DNA from: DATJKD01 sp963834855
GTDB taxonomy: Bacteria; Pseudomonadota; Gammaproteobacteria; Steroidobacterales; Steroidobacteraceae
Length of the DNA: 64,000 nt
Assembly: GCA_963834855.1 (NCBI GenBank)
Contig: CAWIDH010000024.1
Location: 62,001 to 126,000 of the forward strand
Direction: 5' to 3'
Every line of letters starts with the position of its first letter. Position 1 is the stretch's first letter. A program made the position numbers and the translations under genes. Positions 44,148 to 52,220 of this stretch are shown here, in pieces. The notes beneath the pieces are model-generated. The model was not told where the DNA came from. It did no database searches and worked only from the letters and a program-made list of their open reading frames with translations.

Positions 44148-45456
44148 GCAGCAGGTACAGCACGAACCCGATCGGCAACCCGATCAGCCACGACACGGGC
44201 AGAAACCAGATCATCGTGATCACGCTCGGGACCGCGACGGCCACGAGCGCCGCGACGTTGAATCCGCCCTGGTACCAGTGCTTGCTGGTCGAATCGGTAA
44301 CGTAGAGATCCTGGACCACGAGCTGGCGTTTCCGGACGACGTAGTAATCGGCGAGCATCACCCCCAGGATCGGGCCGAACAGCGCCGAGTAATAGAGGAT
44401 GAAGCCCGAGAACGCCTGCATGTTCGCCATCAACAACCACGGGCAGGAGAGGATGCCGAGTACGCCCGTGATCACCACCGCCTGATGCCAGGCGATCTTG
44501 AACGTGTCCATGAAGATCAGCGCCGGCGGCAGGATGTTGATCGTCAGGTTGGTTGTGAACTGCGCGACCAGGATGAACGCGAGCAGGACGACGAGCGCGG
44601 CCGCGTTCGGGCTCAGCTGCATCAGCGCCTGCACCGGGTCCCAGATGCCGAGCGAGGCACCGGCGATGATGCCGAGCGACAGCATGAAGAACCACGGCGG
44701 CACGACGCCGAGAAGGTGTCCCAGCCAGTTGGCGCGGTGGGAGCTCTCCAGGTGGCGCGTCATGTCGCCGATGTTGAGCATCACGGTCGCGAGGATGCCG
44801 ATCGCCGTGGTAAGGCCGGCCCAGAACGGCGTGCCCCAGTCCGCCGCCCTCCGCCACGACTCCTGGATCTGGAATCCGTGTGTGCCCAGGATGTGCGCGA
44901 GCATGTAGATCATTACCGCGGCGATGACGAACGAGCCGTAGACGTTGAACCACTTCATCGTCCGGATGCCGCCGTAGGCGAGCGCGGTCTGCACGATCTG
45001 CAACAGGACGAAGTAGGCGTACTTCGCCCAGGGCGCCGTGAACCCCACAAGCGTCGTCAGGATCCCGTCGAGCGACAGCGCCGCGATCCACGTGCCGATG
45101 CCGTACCAGGCGATCGCCGGCAACGCGCGCAGGAACTCGACGATCTTCGAGCCACGGACACCGAACGCCGATCGGGTCTGGATCAGGTACGGGATCCCGT
45201 ACTTGTTTCCCGGCTCGCCATTCAGCGAGAACATGACGACCGCCACGAGCACGGCCAGCACCATCACCAGGAAGGCCTGGAACAGGTTCATCTGCCCGTT
45301 CGGCGGCAGGAACCCCTGCCCGAGCACAAAGGCCTGGATGACGATCAGTGATGACCACCACATCAGGACATACGAGCCCAGGCTGAACACGCGGGCCGTG
45401 GCCGGGATGGGCTGGAGGCTGTCGGCTTCGTTGTTCTGGTTAGTGGCGCCGCTCAA
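44125..45456 (-). CDS. NCS1-family nucleobase/hydantoin/allantoin permease
   Basis: 443 residues with about twelve transmembrane helices. It starts with a short cytoplasmic tail, then IPATARVFSLGSYVLMWWSS. The helix SFVIAAVMIYMLAHIL, the loop MLNIGDMTRHLESSHRANWL and FGPILGVMLADYYVVRKRQL are typical of nucleobase:cation symporter-1 proteins that import cytosine, uracil, allantoin or hydantoins. It lies in the hyu cluster but is convergent with hyuB, so it has its own promoter. It is the likely inner-membrane importer for the pathway. Confidence 0.92.
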   Translation of the reverse strand: MSGATNQNNEADSLQPIPATARVFSLGSYVLMWWSSLIVIQAFVLGQGFLPPNGQMNLFQAFLVMVLAVLVAVVMFSLNGEPGNKYGIPYLIQTRSAFGVRGSKIVEFLRALPAIAWYGIGTWIAALSLDGILTTLVGFTAPWAKYAYFVLLQIVQTALAYGGIRTMKWFNVYGSFVIAAVMIYMLAHILGTHGFQIQESWRRAADWGTPFWAGLTTAIGILATVMLNIGDMTRHLESSHRANWLGHLLGVVPPWFFMLSLGIIAGASLGIWDPVQALMQLSPNAAALVVLLAFILVAQFTTNLTINILPPALIFMDTFKIAWHQAVVITGVLGILSCPWLLMANMQAFSGFILYYSALFGPILGVMLADYYVVRKRQLVVQDLYVTDSTSKHWYQGGFNVAALVAVAVPSVITMIWFLPVSWLIGLPIGFVLYLLLNRRRAA

Positions 45457-45566
45457 TATGTGAGACCCCCGCGCGCTTCGGATCGGTGGTGCCGCACTAA
45501 TTGTTGCGGCGGGATTAGAGCATGAAGGGATGGGCGGTCGCTACGAGACTACTTCGACCGTGCGCA

Positions 45567-45605
45567 ATCAGCACGCCCACACCGTTCGAGCCGGTTCTGA
45601 CGCGG
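45567..45605 (+). repeat. decayed partial copy of the 5' end of the next gene
   Basis: This 39-base segment matches 45652-45690 at 32 of 39 positions without gaps, 85 bases apart. It would encode TPTPFEPVLTR, against MPTLFERVLTW at the true gene start. The ATG is lost (ACG). It looks like a partial tandem duplication. Confidence 0.55.
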
Positions 45606-45657
45606 ACAGCGAGACCTGCGCTGACCCGCAGTCCGCGCTGCCGTATGCTGGATCAGC

Positions 45658-47280
45658 ATGCCCACGCTGTTCGAGCGCGTTCTCACGTGGCTGGCCCGGA
45701 AGGCCGGCTCACTGCTGATCATTCTCGCGATCCTGCTCGCCGTCGGCTGGGTCAGGAGCGAGTGGGCGAAGCTGGCGCAGGAGCGGGCGGAGATTCAGCG
45801 CACGGAATCCATTCGCGATGGGCTCCTGGCGGACCTCGATCGTCTTGATGCGAACATTGCGCGTCTCGAGGCTGAGTGGGATGCGCAGACGGCGGCCGCC
45901 CGGAAGACGCTGGAAGCGCAGCTGCACCGGATCGACGCGGACCTCGCTCGCCAGGAGCCGCATTGGCGCGACGCCATCGCAAAGTTCACCAGCCTGGAGC
46001 AGCGCGCCACGGACGCCAGGCGCGCGGCGGACGAGGCCAGGACGAAGCGCGATGCGCTGCAGGCGGAGTCCGCCTGGTGGGACGTGTTCGTCAACCAGGA
46101 CAAGGTCGCGGCACTGCAGGCAGCCAGGGCGAAGTTCGCAGCACTGGATCGCGTCGCCACGGCCTGGGAAGCGGCCAGGGACAAGGCCGCCCCCACGTTC
46201 CAACAGTCACCGGTTGAACGTCTGAAAAGAGAGCGGGCGCAGAAGTCAACGGAGATCGCCGTTCTGCTCGCGCGTGCCTCGCCCGACGTTCAGCGATTGC
46301 TCGACTCACGAGCGCGCAAGCAGCAGGAGGTCGCGGCGGCCCAGGAACTGGTCCAGGCGCAACGCGCGCGAATCGAGAGGGATCCCAGGCAGCGCCTGCT
46401 CACGGCAGCCAAGGCCGCGCTCCCGACCGCGCTCTGGATACTCGTCGCCCTCATGCTGGCGCCGATCCTGGTCAAGACGTTCCTGTACTTCGTGCTCGCG
46501 CCGCTCGCCGGCACGCTGCCGCCGATCCGCATCGTCCCCGACCCGCACGCGCCCGACATTCCCGCGCCGCGTTCCTCGGCAGTGTCGTTGCCGTTCGACG
46601 TCGGCCCGGGCGAGGAGATCCTCGTTCATGCGGATTTCCTGCAGAGCAGCAGCCAGCCTGCGCGCAAGGAGACGCAGTGGTTCCTGAATCCGCGCATTCC
46701 GTTCACGAGCATCGCGTCGGGGATGTTCATCCTCACCCGGATACGGCCGGAAGCTGACACGGCCACGCGCGTCGTCGTGTCGTCCCAGAGCGATGCGCTT
46801 GGAGAAGTCGGCGCGATCCAGGTTCCCGAGCGCGCGGCCATGGTCGTTCAACCGCGATCGCTCGCCGGCGTCGTGAAGCGCGTCGGGCAACCGGTCAGGA
46901 TCACTCGCCACTGGCGCCTCGCGAGCCTTCATTCCTGGCTGACCCTGCAGCTCCGGTACCTGGCGTTTCACGGACCTTGCACGTTGATCCTGAAGGGCTG
47001 CCGCGGCGTGCGCGCCGAGCAGCCGGATCCCGGCCGGCCGCGGCTGATCAACCAGGCGGCGACGCTCGGCTTCAGCGCCAACCTCGACTACAGCAACACA
47101 CGCTGCGAAACCTTCGTGTCTTACCTCCGCGGCAAGGAGGACCTGTTCAACGACCTGTTTGCGGGTGGCCCGGGTCGATTCGTGTACGAGGAGATGCCGG
47201 GCGGCGGCCGAAGAGGCGGGATCGTTGGACGGGGACTCGAGGGTGCGGTAGATGCGTTCCTCAAGGCGTTTGGAATTTGA
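45658..47280 (+). CDS. two-helix membrane protein with long coiled coil, function unknown
   Basis: 540 residues. Residues 16-31 (AGSLLIILAILLAVGW) are a first transmembrane helix. Residues 35-235 are a charged Ala/Arg/Glu coiled coil (ESIRDGLLADLDRLDANIAR, QKSTEIAVLLARASPDVQRL). Residues 255-280 form a second membrane span (ALPTALWILVALMLAPILV). The remaining 260 residues are a beta-rich domain with FDVGPGEEILVHADFLQ and YLRGKEDLFNDLFAGGPGRF. This tail is loosely AIM24-like, but I do not claim it. The layout implies a coiled coil in the periplasm and a cytoplasmic C-terminal domain, or the reverse. A partial 5' duplicate lies 85 bases upstream. Confidence 0.65.
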   Translation: MPTLFERVLTWLARKAGSLLIILAILLAVGWVRSEWAKLAQERAEIQRTESIRDGLLADLDRLDANIARLEAEWDAQTAAARKTLEAQLHRIDADLARQEPHWRDAIAKFTSLEQRATDARRAADEARTKRDALQAESAWWDVFVNQDKVAALQAARAKFAALDRVATAWEAARDKAAPTFQQSPVERLKRERAQKSTEIAVLLARASPDVQRLLDSRARKQQEVAAAQELVQAQRARIERDPRQRLLTAAKAALPTALWILVALMLAPILVKTFLYFVLAPLAGTLPPIRIVPDPHAPDIPAPRSSAVSLPFDVGPGEEILVHADFLQSSSQPARKETQWFLNPRIPFTSIASGMFILTRIRPEADTATRVVVSSQSDALGEVGAIQVPERAAMVVQPRSLAGVVKRVGQPVRITRHWRLASLHSWLTLQLRYLAFHGPCTLILKGCRGVRAEQPDPGRPRLINQAATLGFSANLDYSNTRCETFVSYLRGKEDLFNDLFAGGPGRFVYEEMPGGGRRGGIVGRGLEGAVDAFLKAFGI

Positions 47281-47357
47281 CGGGGCGACGCGCGACGCTC
47301 GCTTTCGTCAGCATGCGAATCGGCCGCCTGCCCGGCCTCACGCTTCGAGGCACCCTC

Positions 47358-47399
47358 GGTTGCACCTGAACTAGACCAGTCTGTAGACTAGTTGCAACC
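47358..47399. promoter_or_regulatory. likely operator of the Phd/VapC module
   Basis: An interrupted palindrome: GGTTGCA (47358-47364) with TGCAACC (47393-47399), and inside it ACTAG (47370-47374) with CTAGT (47388-47392). The core also repeats TAGAC and GTCT. It ends 14 bases before the antitoxin ATG, where Phd-type antitoxins repress their own operon. Confidence 0.6.
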
Positions 47400-47413
47400 A
47401 TTGGAGTTACCCC

Positions 47414-47665
47414 ATGAAGACTGAGATTGGTGCCTACGACGCCAAGACCCGGCTGCCGGAGCTGCTTCGCGAGGTCAAGGCCGGCAAACGCTTCACGATC
47501 ACCAACCGTGGCGAAGCCATCGCGGACCTCGTGCCGAGCGAGGCCGGCCGTGCGATCGATGCGAAGGCGGCAATCGAGAAGTTTCAGGCCTTCCTGCGGG
47601 ACAACCCGGTCAAGGCGCCGCGCGGAATTGACGTCAAGGCGCTCATCAAGGAAGGCCGCGCATGA
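47414..47665 (+). CDS. Phd/YefM-type antitoxin
   Basis: 83 residues. The N-terminal part, EIGAYDAKTRLPELLREVKA followed by GKRFTITNRGEAIADLVP, is a full Phd/YefM DNA-binding fold. The C-terminal part (ALIKEGRA) is the flexible toxin-neutralising tail. The stop overlaps the toxin ATG by four bases. The palindrome immediately upstream is a natural autoregulatory site. Confidence 0.88.
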   Translation: MKTEIGAYDAKTRLPELLREVKAGKRFTITNRGEAIADLVPSEAGRAIDAKAAIEKFQAFLRDNPVKAPRGIDVKALIKEGRA

Positions 47666-48111
47666 ACCTCGTGCTCGACGCCTCCGTCACGATGTCCTGG
47701 CTGCTTGGCGATTCCAAGCTGGCCGGCCACGTCTATGCAATGACCGTGCTCGAATCGCTCAAGCGAGCGGACACTCGCGCGGACGTCCCTGTCACCTGGG
47801 GGCTCGAGGTCTCGAACGTCATCGCGCGGGCCGAGGCGAAGAGTCTTGTCTCGGAGGCTCAGAGCGAAGCATTCCTCGAGATGCTATCGAACGCTCCGAT
47901 TCGCGCCGACGAGGCCACCTTCAACAGGGCGCTGACCGACACGTTGCACCTGGCGCGGCGCTATCGCCTATCGTCGTACGACGCCTCCTACCTGGAGCTT
48001 GCGCTTCGTGGCGGACTTCCTCTCGCCACGCTCGACGCCGATCTTGCGAAGGCGGCGCGCAAGGCCGGCGTGAAGCGCTTCATCGGCAGATCAGGCCGGT
48101 CCGTGACCTAG
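47662..48111 (+). CDS. VapC-type PIN-domain toxin ribonuclease
   Basis: 149 residues. The four acidic PIN residues are visible: Asp6 (LVLDASVTMSWLL), Glu in TWGLEVSNVI, Asp in YRLSSYDASYLELAL and Asp in PLATLDADLAKAA. These form the Mg-dependent RNase centre that cleaves tRNA or rRNA in known VapC toxins. Coupled to the Phd-type antitoxin through a four-base overlap. It carries the longer middle helices typical of the VapC group paired with Phd-like antitoxins. Confidence 0.9.
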   Translation: MNLVLDASVTMSWLLGDSKLAGHVYAMTVLESLKRADTRADVPVTWGLEVSNVIARAEAKSLVSEAQSEAFLEMLSNAPIRADEATFNRALTDTLHLARRYRLSSYDASYLELALRGGLPLATLDADLAKAARKAGVKRFIGRSGRSVT

Positions 48112-48230
48112 CGGTCCGGTCGGCGCGCCACGATCGAGCGGTTGAGCCGGACGAAGGTCCTGTGGCACGCTCCGCGCGAACGCCGCGCACCCGGCGGCTA
48201 CACGTTCGTCTCCTCACCGGGGCCTGACGC

Positions 48231-49763
48231 ATGAACGGTGCCGATGCACTGATCAGGACGCTCGCGGATTGCGGCGTGACCGCGTGTTTCGCCAATCCCG
48301 GCACGAGCGAGATGCATCTCGTCACGGCGCTCGACCGCGAACCGCGGATCCGCTCCGTGCTGTGTCTCTTCGAAGGGGTGGCGTCCGGCGCGGCGGACGG
48401 TTTCGCGCGGATGACGGGCCGACCGGCGATGACGCTGCTGCATCTCGGCCCCGGCTATCTCAATGGCGGCGCGAATCTCCACAACGCGCGTCGTGCGTTC
48501 TCGCCGACCATCAACGTCATCGGCGACCACGCCACGTACCATCGGCACCTCGATGCGCCGCTGACCTCGGACATCGAAGCGCTCGTGAGACCGCTCGCCG
48601 CCTGGATGGACGTCGTGCGTTCGCCCCAGGAGGCCGGCGCCAAGGCGGCCGTGGCCTGCGCCGCGAGCTTCGGTCCGCCGGGCGGCAACGCGTTCCTGCT
48701 GCTACCGGCGGATTGCGCGTGGCGGGAGGGCGGCGAGGTGGCGACGCGCGCTGCACCATCCGCGGCGCGGCCACCCACGGACATCGCGGCCGTCGCCCGC
48801 GCGCTCAAGGCAGCGACGAAGCCCGCGATCCTCGTCAACGGCTCCGCGCTGGTCGAGCCCGGGCTGTCGCAGGCCGCGCGCCTGCAGGCGGCGGGCGTGC
48901 TGATGGTGAGCGACACCTTCGCGACGCGCCAGCGCCGCGGCGGCGCGCATTTCGCGCCGTTGCGCCTCCCGTATTTCGGCGAGCAGGCGCTCGAGGCGCT
49001 GCAGGGCGTCGACCTGCTGGTCACCGCCGGCACCAAGCCCCCGGTCGCCTTCTTCGCGTACCCGGGCAAGCCGAGCGAGCTCACGCCCGAGGGCGCGGCG
49101 CGCATGAGCGTCGGCGGACCGGAGGTCGACTCCGCGGCCGCGCTCGAAGCGCTGGCCGACGCGATGGGTGCGATCGCGCCGCCGGCGGCGGCGCCGCTGC
49201 CGAAGCCGGCCGCCCCCGACGGGCCGCTCACGCCCGAAGCCGTCGGCTGCTCGCTTGCGCGCCACATGCCGGACGACTGCATCGTCAGCGACGACAGCGT
49301 CACCGCAGGGCTATCGATCTTCGGCCCGACCATGAGCGCCGCGCCGCACGACTGGCTCTTCCACACCGGCGGCGCGATCGGCCAGGGACTGCCGATGGCG
49401 ATCGGCGCCGCGATCGGCGCGCCCGGCCGAAAGGTCATCGCGCTCTGCGGCGACGGCGCAGCCATGTACACGGTGCAGTCCCTCTGGACGATGGCGCGCG
49501 AGCATCTCGACATCACCGTCGTCATCTTCGCGAATCGCGCGTATCGAATCCTGATGGTCGAGCTGGCGCGCACCGGCGCAGGGGCACCCGGGCCGGCCGC
49601 GCAATCAATGCTGTCGCTCGGCGACCCCGTGCTCGACTGGGTGAAGCTGGCGGAGGCGCAAGGCGTCCCGGCGGTGCGCTGCGAGCGCGCGGAGGAATTC
49701 GACCGGCAGCTCGCTCGCCTCGTTGCGCAGCCCGGCCCGAAGCTGATCGAAGCCGTGCTGTAG
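48231..49763 (+). CDS. thiamine-diphosphate-dependent enzyme of the acetolactate synthase/benzoylformate decarboxylase family
   Basis: 510 residues. The N-terminal PYR domain carries Glu48 in LCLFEGVASGAADGFARMTG, the conserved cofactor-activating Glu. The central domain is VLMVSDTFATRQRRGG. The C-terminal PP domain has GGAIGQGLPMAIGAAIGAPG and the ThDP/Mg motif CGDGAAMYTVQSLWTMAREH ending VVIFANRAYRIL. It lacks FAD-site features expected of true acetolactate synthase, so it is annotated by family only. It likely decarboxylates or ligates a 2-oxo acid. It follows the TA module by 119 bases and starts at ATG 48231. Confidence 0.9.
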   Translation: MNGADALIRTLADCGVTACFANPGTSEMHLVTALDREPRIRSVLCLFEGVASGAADGFARMTGRPAMTLLHLGPGYLNGGANLHNARRAFSPTINVIGDHATYHRHLDAPLTSDIEALVRPLAAWMDVVRSPQEAGAKAAVACAASFGPPGGNAFLLLPADCAWREGGEVATRAAPSAARPPTDIAAVARALKAATKPAILVNGSALVEPGLSQAARLQAAGVLMVSDTFATRQRRGGAHFAPLRLPYFGEQALEALQGVDLLVTAGTKPPVAFFAYPGKPSELTPEGAARMSVGGPEVDSAAALEALADAMGAIAPPAAAPLPKPAAPDGPLTPEAVGCSLARHMPDDCIVSDDSVTAGLSIFGPTMSAAPHDWLFHTGGAIGQGLPMAIGAAIGAPGRKVIALCGDGAAMYTVQSLWTMAREHLDITVVIFANRAYRILMVELARTGAGAPGPAAQSMLSLGDPVLDWVKLAEAQGVPAVRCERAEEFDRQLARLVAQPGPKLIEAVL

Positions 49764-49942
49764 GAAATCCTGGGCCGTCAAATCGCGGCGAGGGAGAACT
49801 TCAGCGCAGTCAGCTGCTTGGCGGCCGCGCCTCCGGTACAGCCTCCACTATGCCCGCTAGCCGCGCCCTGCGTCGTCATCTCGCCGGCGTAGAATCGGTC
49901 GAGGACCCTCCAGGGAGTTACCGCCAAGCAGGGAGAAAGCCC

Positions 49943-50434
49943 ATGACCACTCGCAACGACTTTTCGCCTGAGCAGTGGCAGGCGATTCGCAACGCCCCCC
50001 AACTGGTCGCGCTCGCCACGGCCGCCGCCGGCAACAGCGGTCTGTTCGGCAGCCTGTCCGAGGGAATGGCGACCGCCTCCACGATTGCCGAGGCGACGCG
50101 CCACGAGCAGCCGCTGCTGCGTGAGATCTTCGCCAGGGAAGAGATCAGCGGCGCGCAGGACCAGATCAGGACCATGATCAAGTCCGTACCGGACCGCTCA
50201 GCACTCAACAACGTCCTGCAGAAGGCCGCGACCGATGCGACCTCGACCGCACTCGCCGCACTGAAGGCGAAGGGCGCGACCGCCGACGCCGATGCATATC
50301 GCACCCTGATCAAGGGCGTCGGCCAGAAAGTTGCCGAGGCCTCGACGGAAGGCGGCTTCCTCGGCTTCGGCGGCGAACGCGTGAGCGACGGCGAGAAGAA
50401 ATTCCTCGCACAGATCGAGTCCACGATAGCCTGA
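49943..50434 (+). CDS. unknown soluble helical protein
   Basis: 163 residues from ATG 49943 (AGGGAGAAAG upstream). Mostly Ala-rich helix with no signal peptide or membrane segment. Segments FSPEQWQAIRNAPQLVALAT and VGQKVAEASTEGGFLGFGGE suggest a soluble helical bundle. Family not recognised. A perfect hairpin at 50455-50483 follows the gene, and the same hairpin occurs after the next gene. Confidence 0.65.
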   Translation: MTTRNDFSPEQWQAIRNAPQLVALATAAAGNSGLFGSLSEGMATASTIAEATRHEQPLLREIFAREEISGAQDQIRTMIKSVPDRSALNNVLQKAATDATSTALAALKAKGATADADAYRTLIKGVGQKVAEASTEGGFLGFGGERVSDGEKKFLAQIESTIA

Positions 50435-50454
50435 ACCCATCCGTGGCTCGTCGC

Positions 50455-50483
50455 GCGGGCAGCGCCGTGAAAGCGCTGCCCGC
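50455..50483. repeat. perfect 11-bp hairpin, first of two copies
   Basis: GCGGGCAGCGC at 50455-50465 and GCGCTGCCCGC at 50473-50483 with loop CGTGAAA. The identical stem, with a different 7-base loop, recurs at 50975-51003. There is no U-tract after either, so it may be a T-less terminator or an extragenic palindrome (REP-like). Confidence 0.65.
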
Positions 50484-50524
50484 ACGCTCAGGCACCGAAC
50501 AGCAGCCGTTGCAAGGAGGGGACG

Positions 50525-50938
50525 ATGAGCTTTTTCAGCAAGATTCTCGAAAAGCTGGGTCTCAAGAGCGCCGCGGCCGCTCCGGCACCGGCACCCAAGG
50601 CTCCAGCGACACCGCCGCCCGTGCAGGCCGCGCCCGCCCCGGCGCCAACCGCACCTCCGCCGCCCAGGCCGATAGCCGTCGTCGACGTCGTGGCGCAGCT
50701 GGAGAGCTACGCAGCCGCCAATCCGCAGAAGCTCAACTGGAAGACGTCGATCGTCGATCTCCTGAAGCTCCTCGACATCGACAGCAGCTTCGGGGCACGC
50801 AAGGAGCTCGCCACCGAGCTTGGCTGCCCGCCTGACTTGATGGGAGATTCAGCCAAGATGAACATGTGGCTGCACAAGACCGTGCTGATCAAGATCGCCG
50901 ACAACGGCGGCAATATTCCGAAGGAGCTGCTGGACTGA
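50525..50938 (+). CDS. DUF3597 family protein
   Basis: 137 residues. N-terminal FFSKILEKLGLKS, then an Ala/Pro linker of about 30 residues, then a DUF3597 domain: VDVVAQLESYAAANPQKLNW, SIVDLLKLLDIDSSFGARKE and DSAKMNMWLHKTVLIKIAD match the family closely. DUF3597 proteins are small, cytoplasmic, sometimes near LysM-like genes, and have no known function. A start ATG 50525 with AAGGAGGG is clear. It is flanked by the two identical hairpins. Confidence 0.9.
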   Translation: MSFFSKILEKLGLKSAAAAPAPAPKAPATPPPVQAAPAPAPTAPPPPRPIAVVDVVAQLESYAAANPQKLNWKTSIVDLLKLLDIDSSFGARKELATELGCPPDLMGDSAKMNMWLHKTVLIKIADNGGNIPKELLD

Positions 50939-50974
50939 TGGTCGGAAAGGCGTGACCGCCCGCCCTTCGTAACT

Positions 50975-51003
50975 GCGGGCAGCGCCACGAGAGCGCTGCC
51001 CGC
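50975..51003. repeat. perfect 11-bp hairpin, second copy
   Basis: The same arms as at 50455-50483 (GCGGGCAGCGC / GCGCTGCCCGC) with a 7-base loop CACGAGA. It lies after the DUF3597 gene and before the convergent DUF2845 gene. Confidence 0.65.
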
Positions 51004-51049
51004 GCGGTGGCTCGCAGGTTCGACCAATCTCTGCTCGAACCGCGATCCG

Positions 51050-51343
51050 TTACTCGATGGAAATCAGCCTGTCCTGGTCGAACACGAGCACGCGCGTCGC
51101 GCTGTAGGAGTCGTAGGTCCAACGGTGCAACTCCGTCTTGCCCACGACCTGGTTTCCGCTGCGCACGTCCTGCTCCTCCACGGCCTTCGACGTGGGGGCC
51201 CCACAGTGCGCGAGTACGTCGGACTGTGTCATCCCGACTTCGATGATCTTGCTGCCGCAGCGGAACGACTCATCGGCAACCGCCGTGCCGACGAGGACGC
51301 TTCCAATCATCACGGCAACTACGCGACGCATTGAGCGGGGCAT
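51050..51343 (-). CDS. small exported DUF2845-like protein
   Basis: 97 residues. The start is ATG 51343 (AGGAG upstream). A signal peptide ends GTAVADES. The mature part is FRCGSKIIEVGMTQSDVLAH followed by CGAP, the usual DUF2845 opening with a conserved Cys pair, then TELHRWTYDSY and RVLVFDQDRL. It resembles the SmpA/OmlA-type small fold. Function unknown; probably periplasmic with a disulfide between the two Cys. Confidence 0.8.
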   Translation of the reverse strand: MPRSMRRVVAVMIGSVLVGTAVADESFRCGSKIIEVGMTQSDVLAHCGAPTSKAVEEQDVRSGNQVVGKTELHRWTYDSYSATRVLVFDQDRLISIE

Positions 51344-51404
51344 GGCAGCACTCCTTCCATTGATATGGACAGTCAAGCGTCCGGGGAGTTCATGCATCAC
51401 CGGG

Positions 51405-52022
51405 CTATGGCTGGACGCGCACCGCGACGCGGGCTGCGCGCTCTGCCTGTGTCGCGATCGCCGCCTCCAATTGCTCGCCGTCGATCAGCTCGATCTCCCG
51501 GCCCTCCGCAAATTTCCCGGCTTCTGCGCTGAACGACCCTGAGGTCACGACAAAGCCGCCGACCGCGTGACGAGCGGCCATGACAACAAGGAGCTCGCGG
51601 ACGGTCTCGACGCCCACGGTGACGGCGCGCCAGCGTTTGCACTGCGCCAGGTAGTATTCGTCGCGCTTGGTCAGAACCAGGTCGAAACCCCCGTCCGGGC
51701 CCGCTCGCTCGGTGTCGGTCACCGAGAAATCTCGCCGACGGAAGTATTCGCCGACAACTTCCTCGACCTCCTGCCACGACATCTGCGCGAGCGCCCGTCG
51801 TGCACCGTCGACGGCGACGTTGAGCGACGCTCGCCGTCGCTGCTTCAGAAATGAAACAGCCGCTGCGACGAGGAAGAGCGCCGGCAGGAACCACTGCCAT
51901 ATCGACGAGAGGGCCTCGAGGTACACGAACGACAACGACGCCAGGACGACGCCGACCCACCAGGGAACCCGGGAGGCCAGGTCCATGACGTCTTCGGCGA
52001 TGCCTTGTTTGCGTCTTGCCAT
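51405..52022 (-). CDS. membrane-anchored Mrr-type PD-(D/E)xK nuclease-like protein
   Basis: 205 residues. Two hydrophobic segments (WWVGVVLASLSFVYLEAL and FLPALFLVAAAVSFL) form an N-terminal membrane hairpin. The domain from about residue 80 is Mrr-like: EEVVGEYFRRRDFSVTDTER, then GPDGGFDLVLTKRDEYYLAQ and CKRW, giving the D-(Q)xK nuclease motif, and GGFVVTSGSFSAEAGKFAEG. Such membrane-bound Mrr proteins are annotated as restriction endonuclease-like; DNA defence or DNA processing near the membrane is possible. No methyltransferase accompanies it, so a modified-DNA or stress-triggered activity would be expected. Confidence 0.82.
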   Translation of the reverse strand: MARRKQGIAEDVMDLASRVPWWVGVVLASLSFVYLEALSSIWQWFLPALFLVAAAVSFLKQRRRASLNVAVDGARRALAQMSWQEVEEVVGEYFRRRDFSVTDTERAGPDGGFDLVLTKRDEYYLAQCKRWRAVTVGVETVRELLVVMAARHAVGGFVVTSGSFSAEAGKFAEGREIELIDGEQLEAAIATQAERAARVAVRVQP

Positions 52023-52220
52023 GCTGCAGCCGTTCGATTGCCGGAGCGCTCGGAGGTGGAAGTCTATCGGCCTCGTCTCCGCGCCAAGTGGAGGCGCGTA
52101 GCGTATTTTCGCGCGGCGCTCGATTGAGCCCCGCGCATGAACCGGACTGGACCCGGTGGCGGCCGGGGCCGTGCACCGGGCGACATTATGTAATGGTCAC
52201 GTCAAGCGGCCCCAGCACGC

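Noticed and set aside
48269..50434. Long plus-strand frame overlapping the ThDP enzyme in another phase
   Set aside because: Arg/Ala-rich shadow; only its last ~163 codons, from ATG 49943, form a separate real gene.
52166..52220. Inverted G/C-rich words downstream of the CapA-type gene as a terminator
   Set aside because: The stems are short and unpaired by sequence inspection and no T-run follows on the minus strand.
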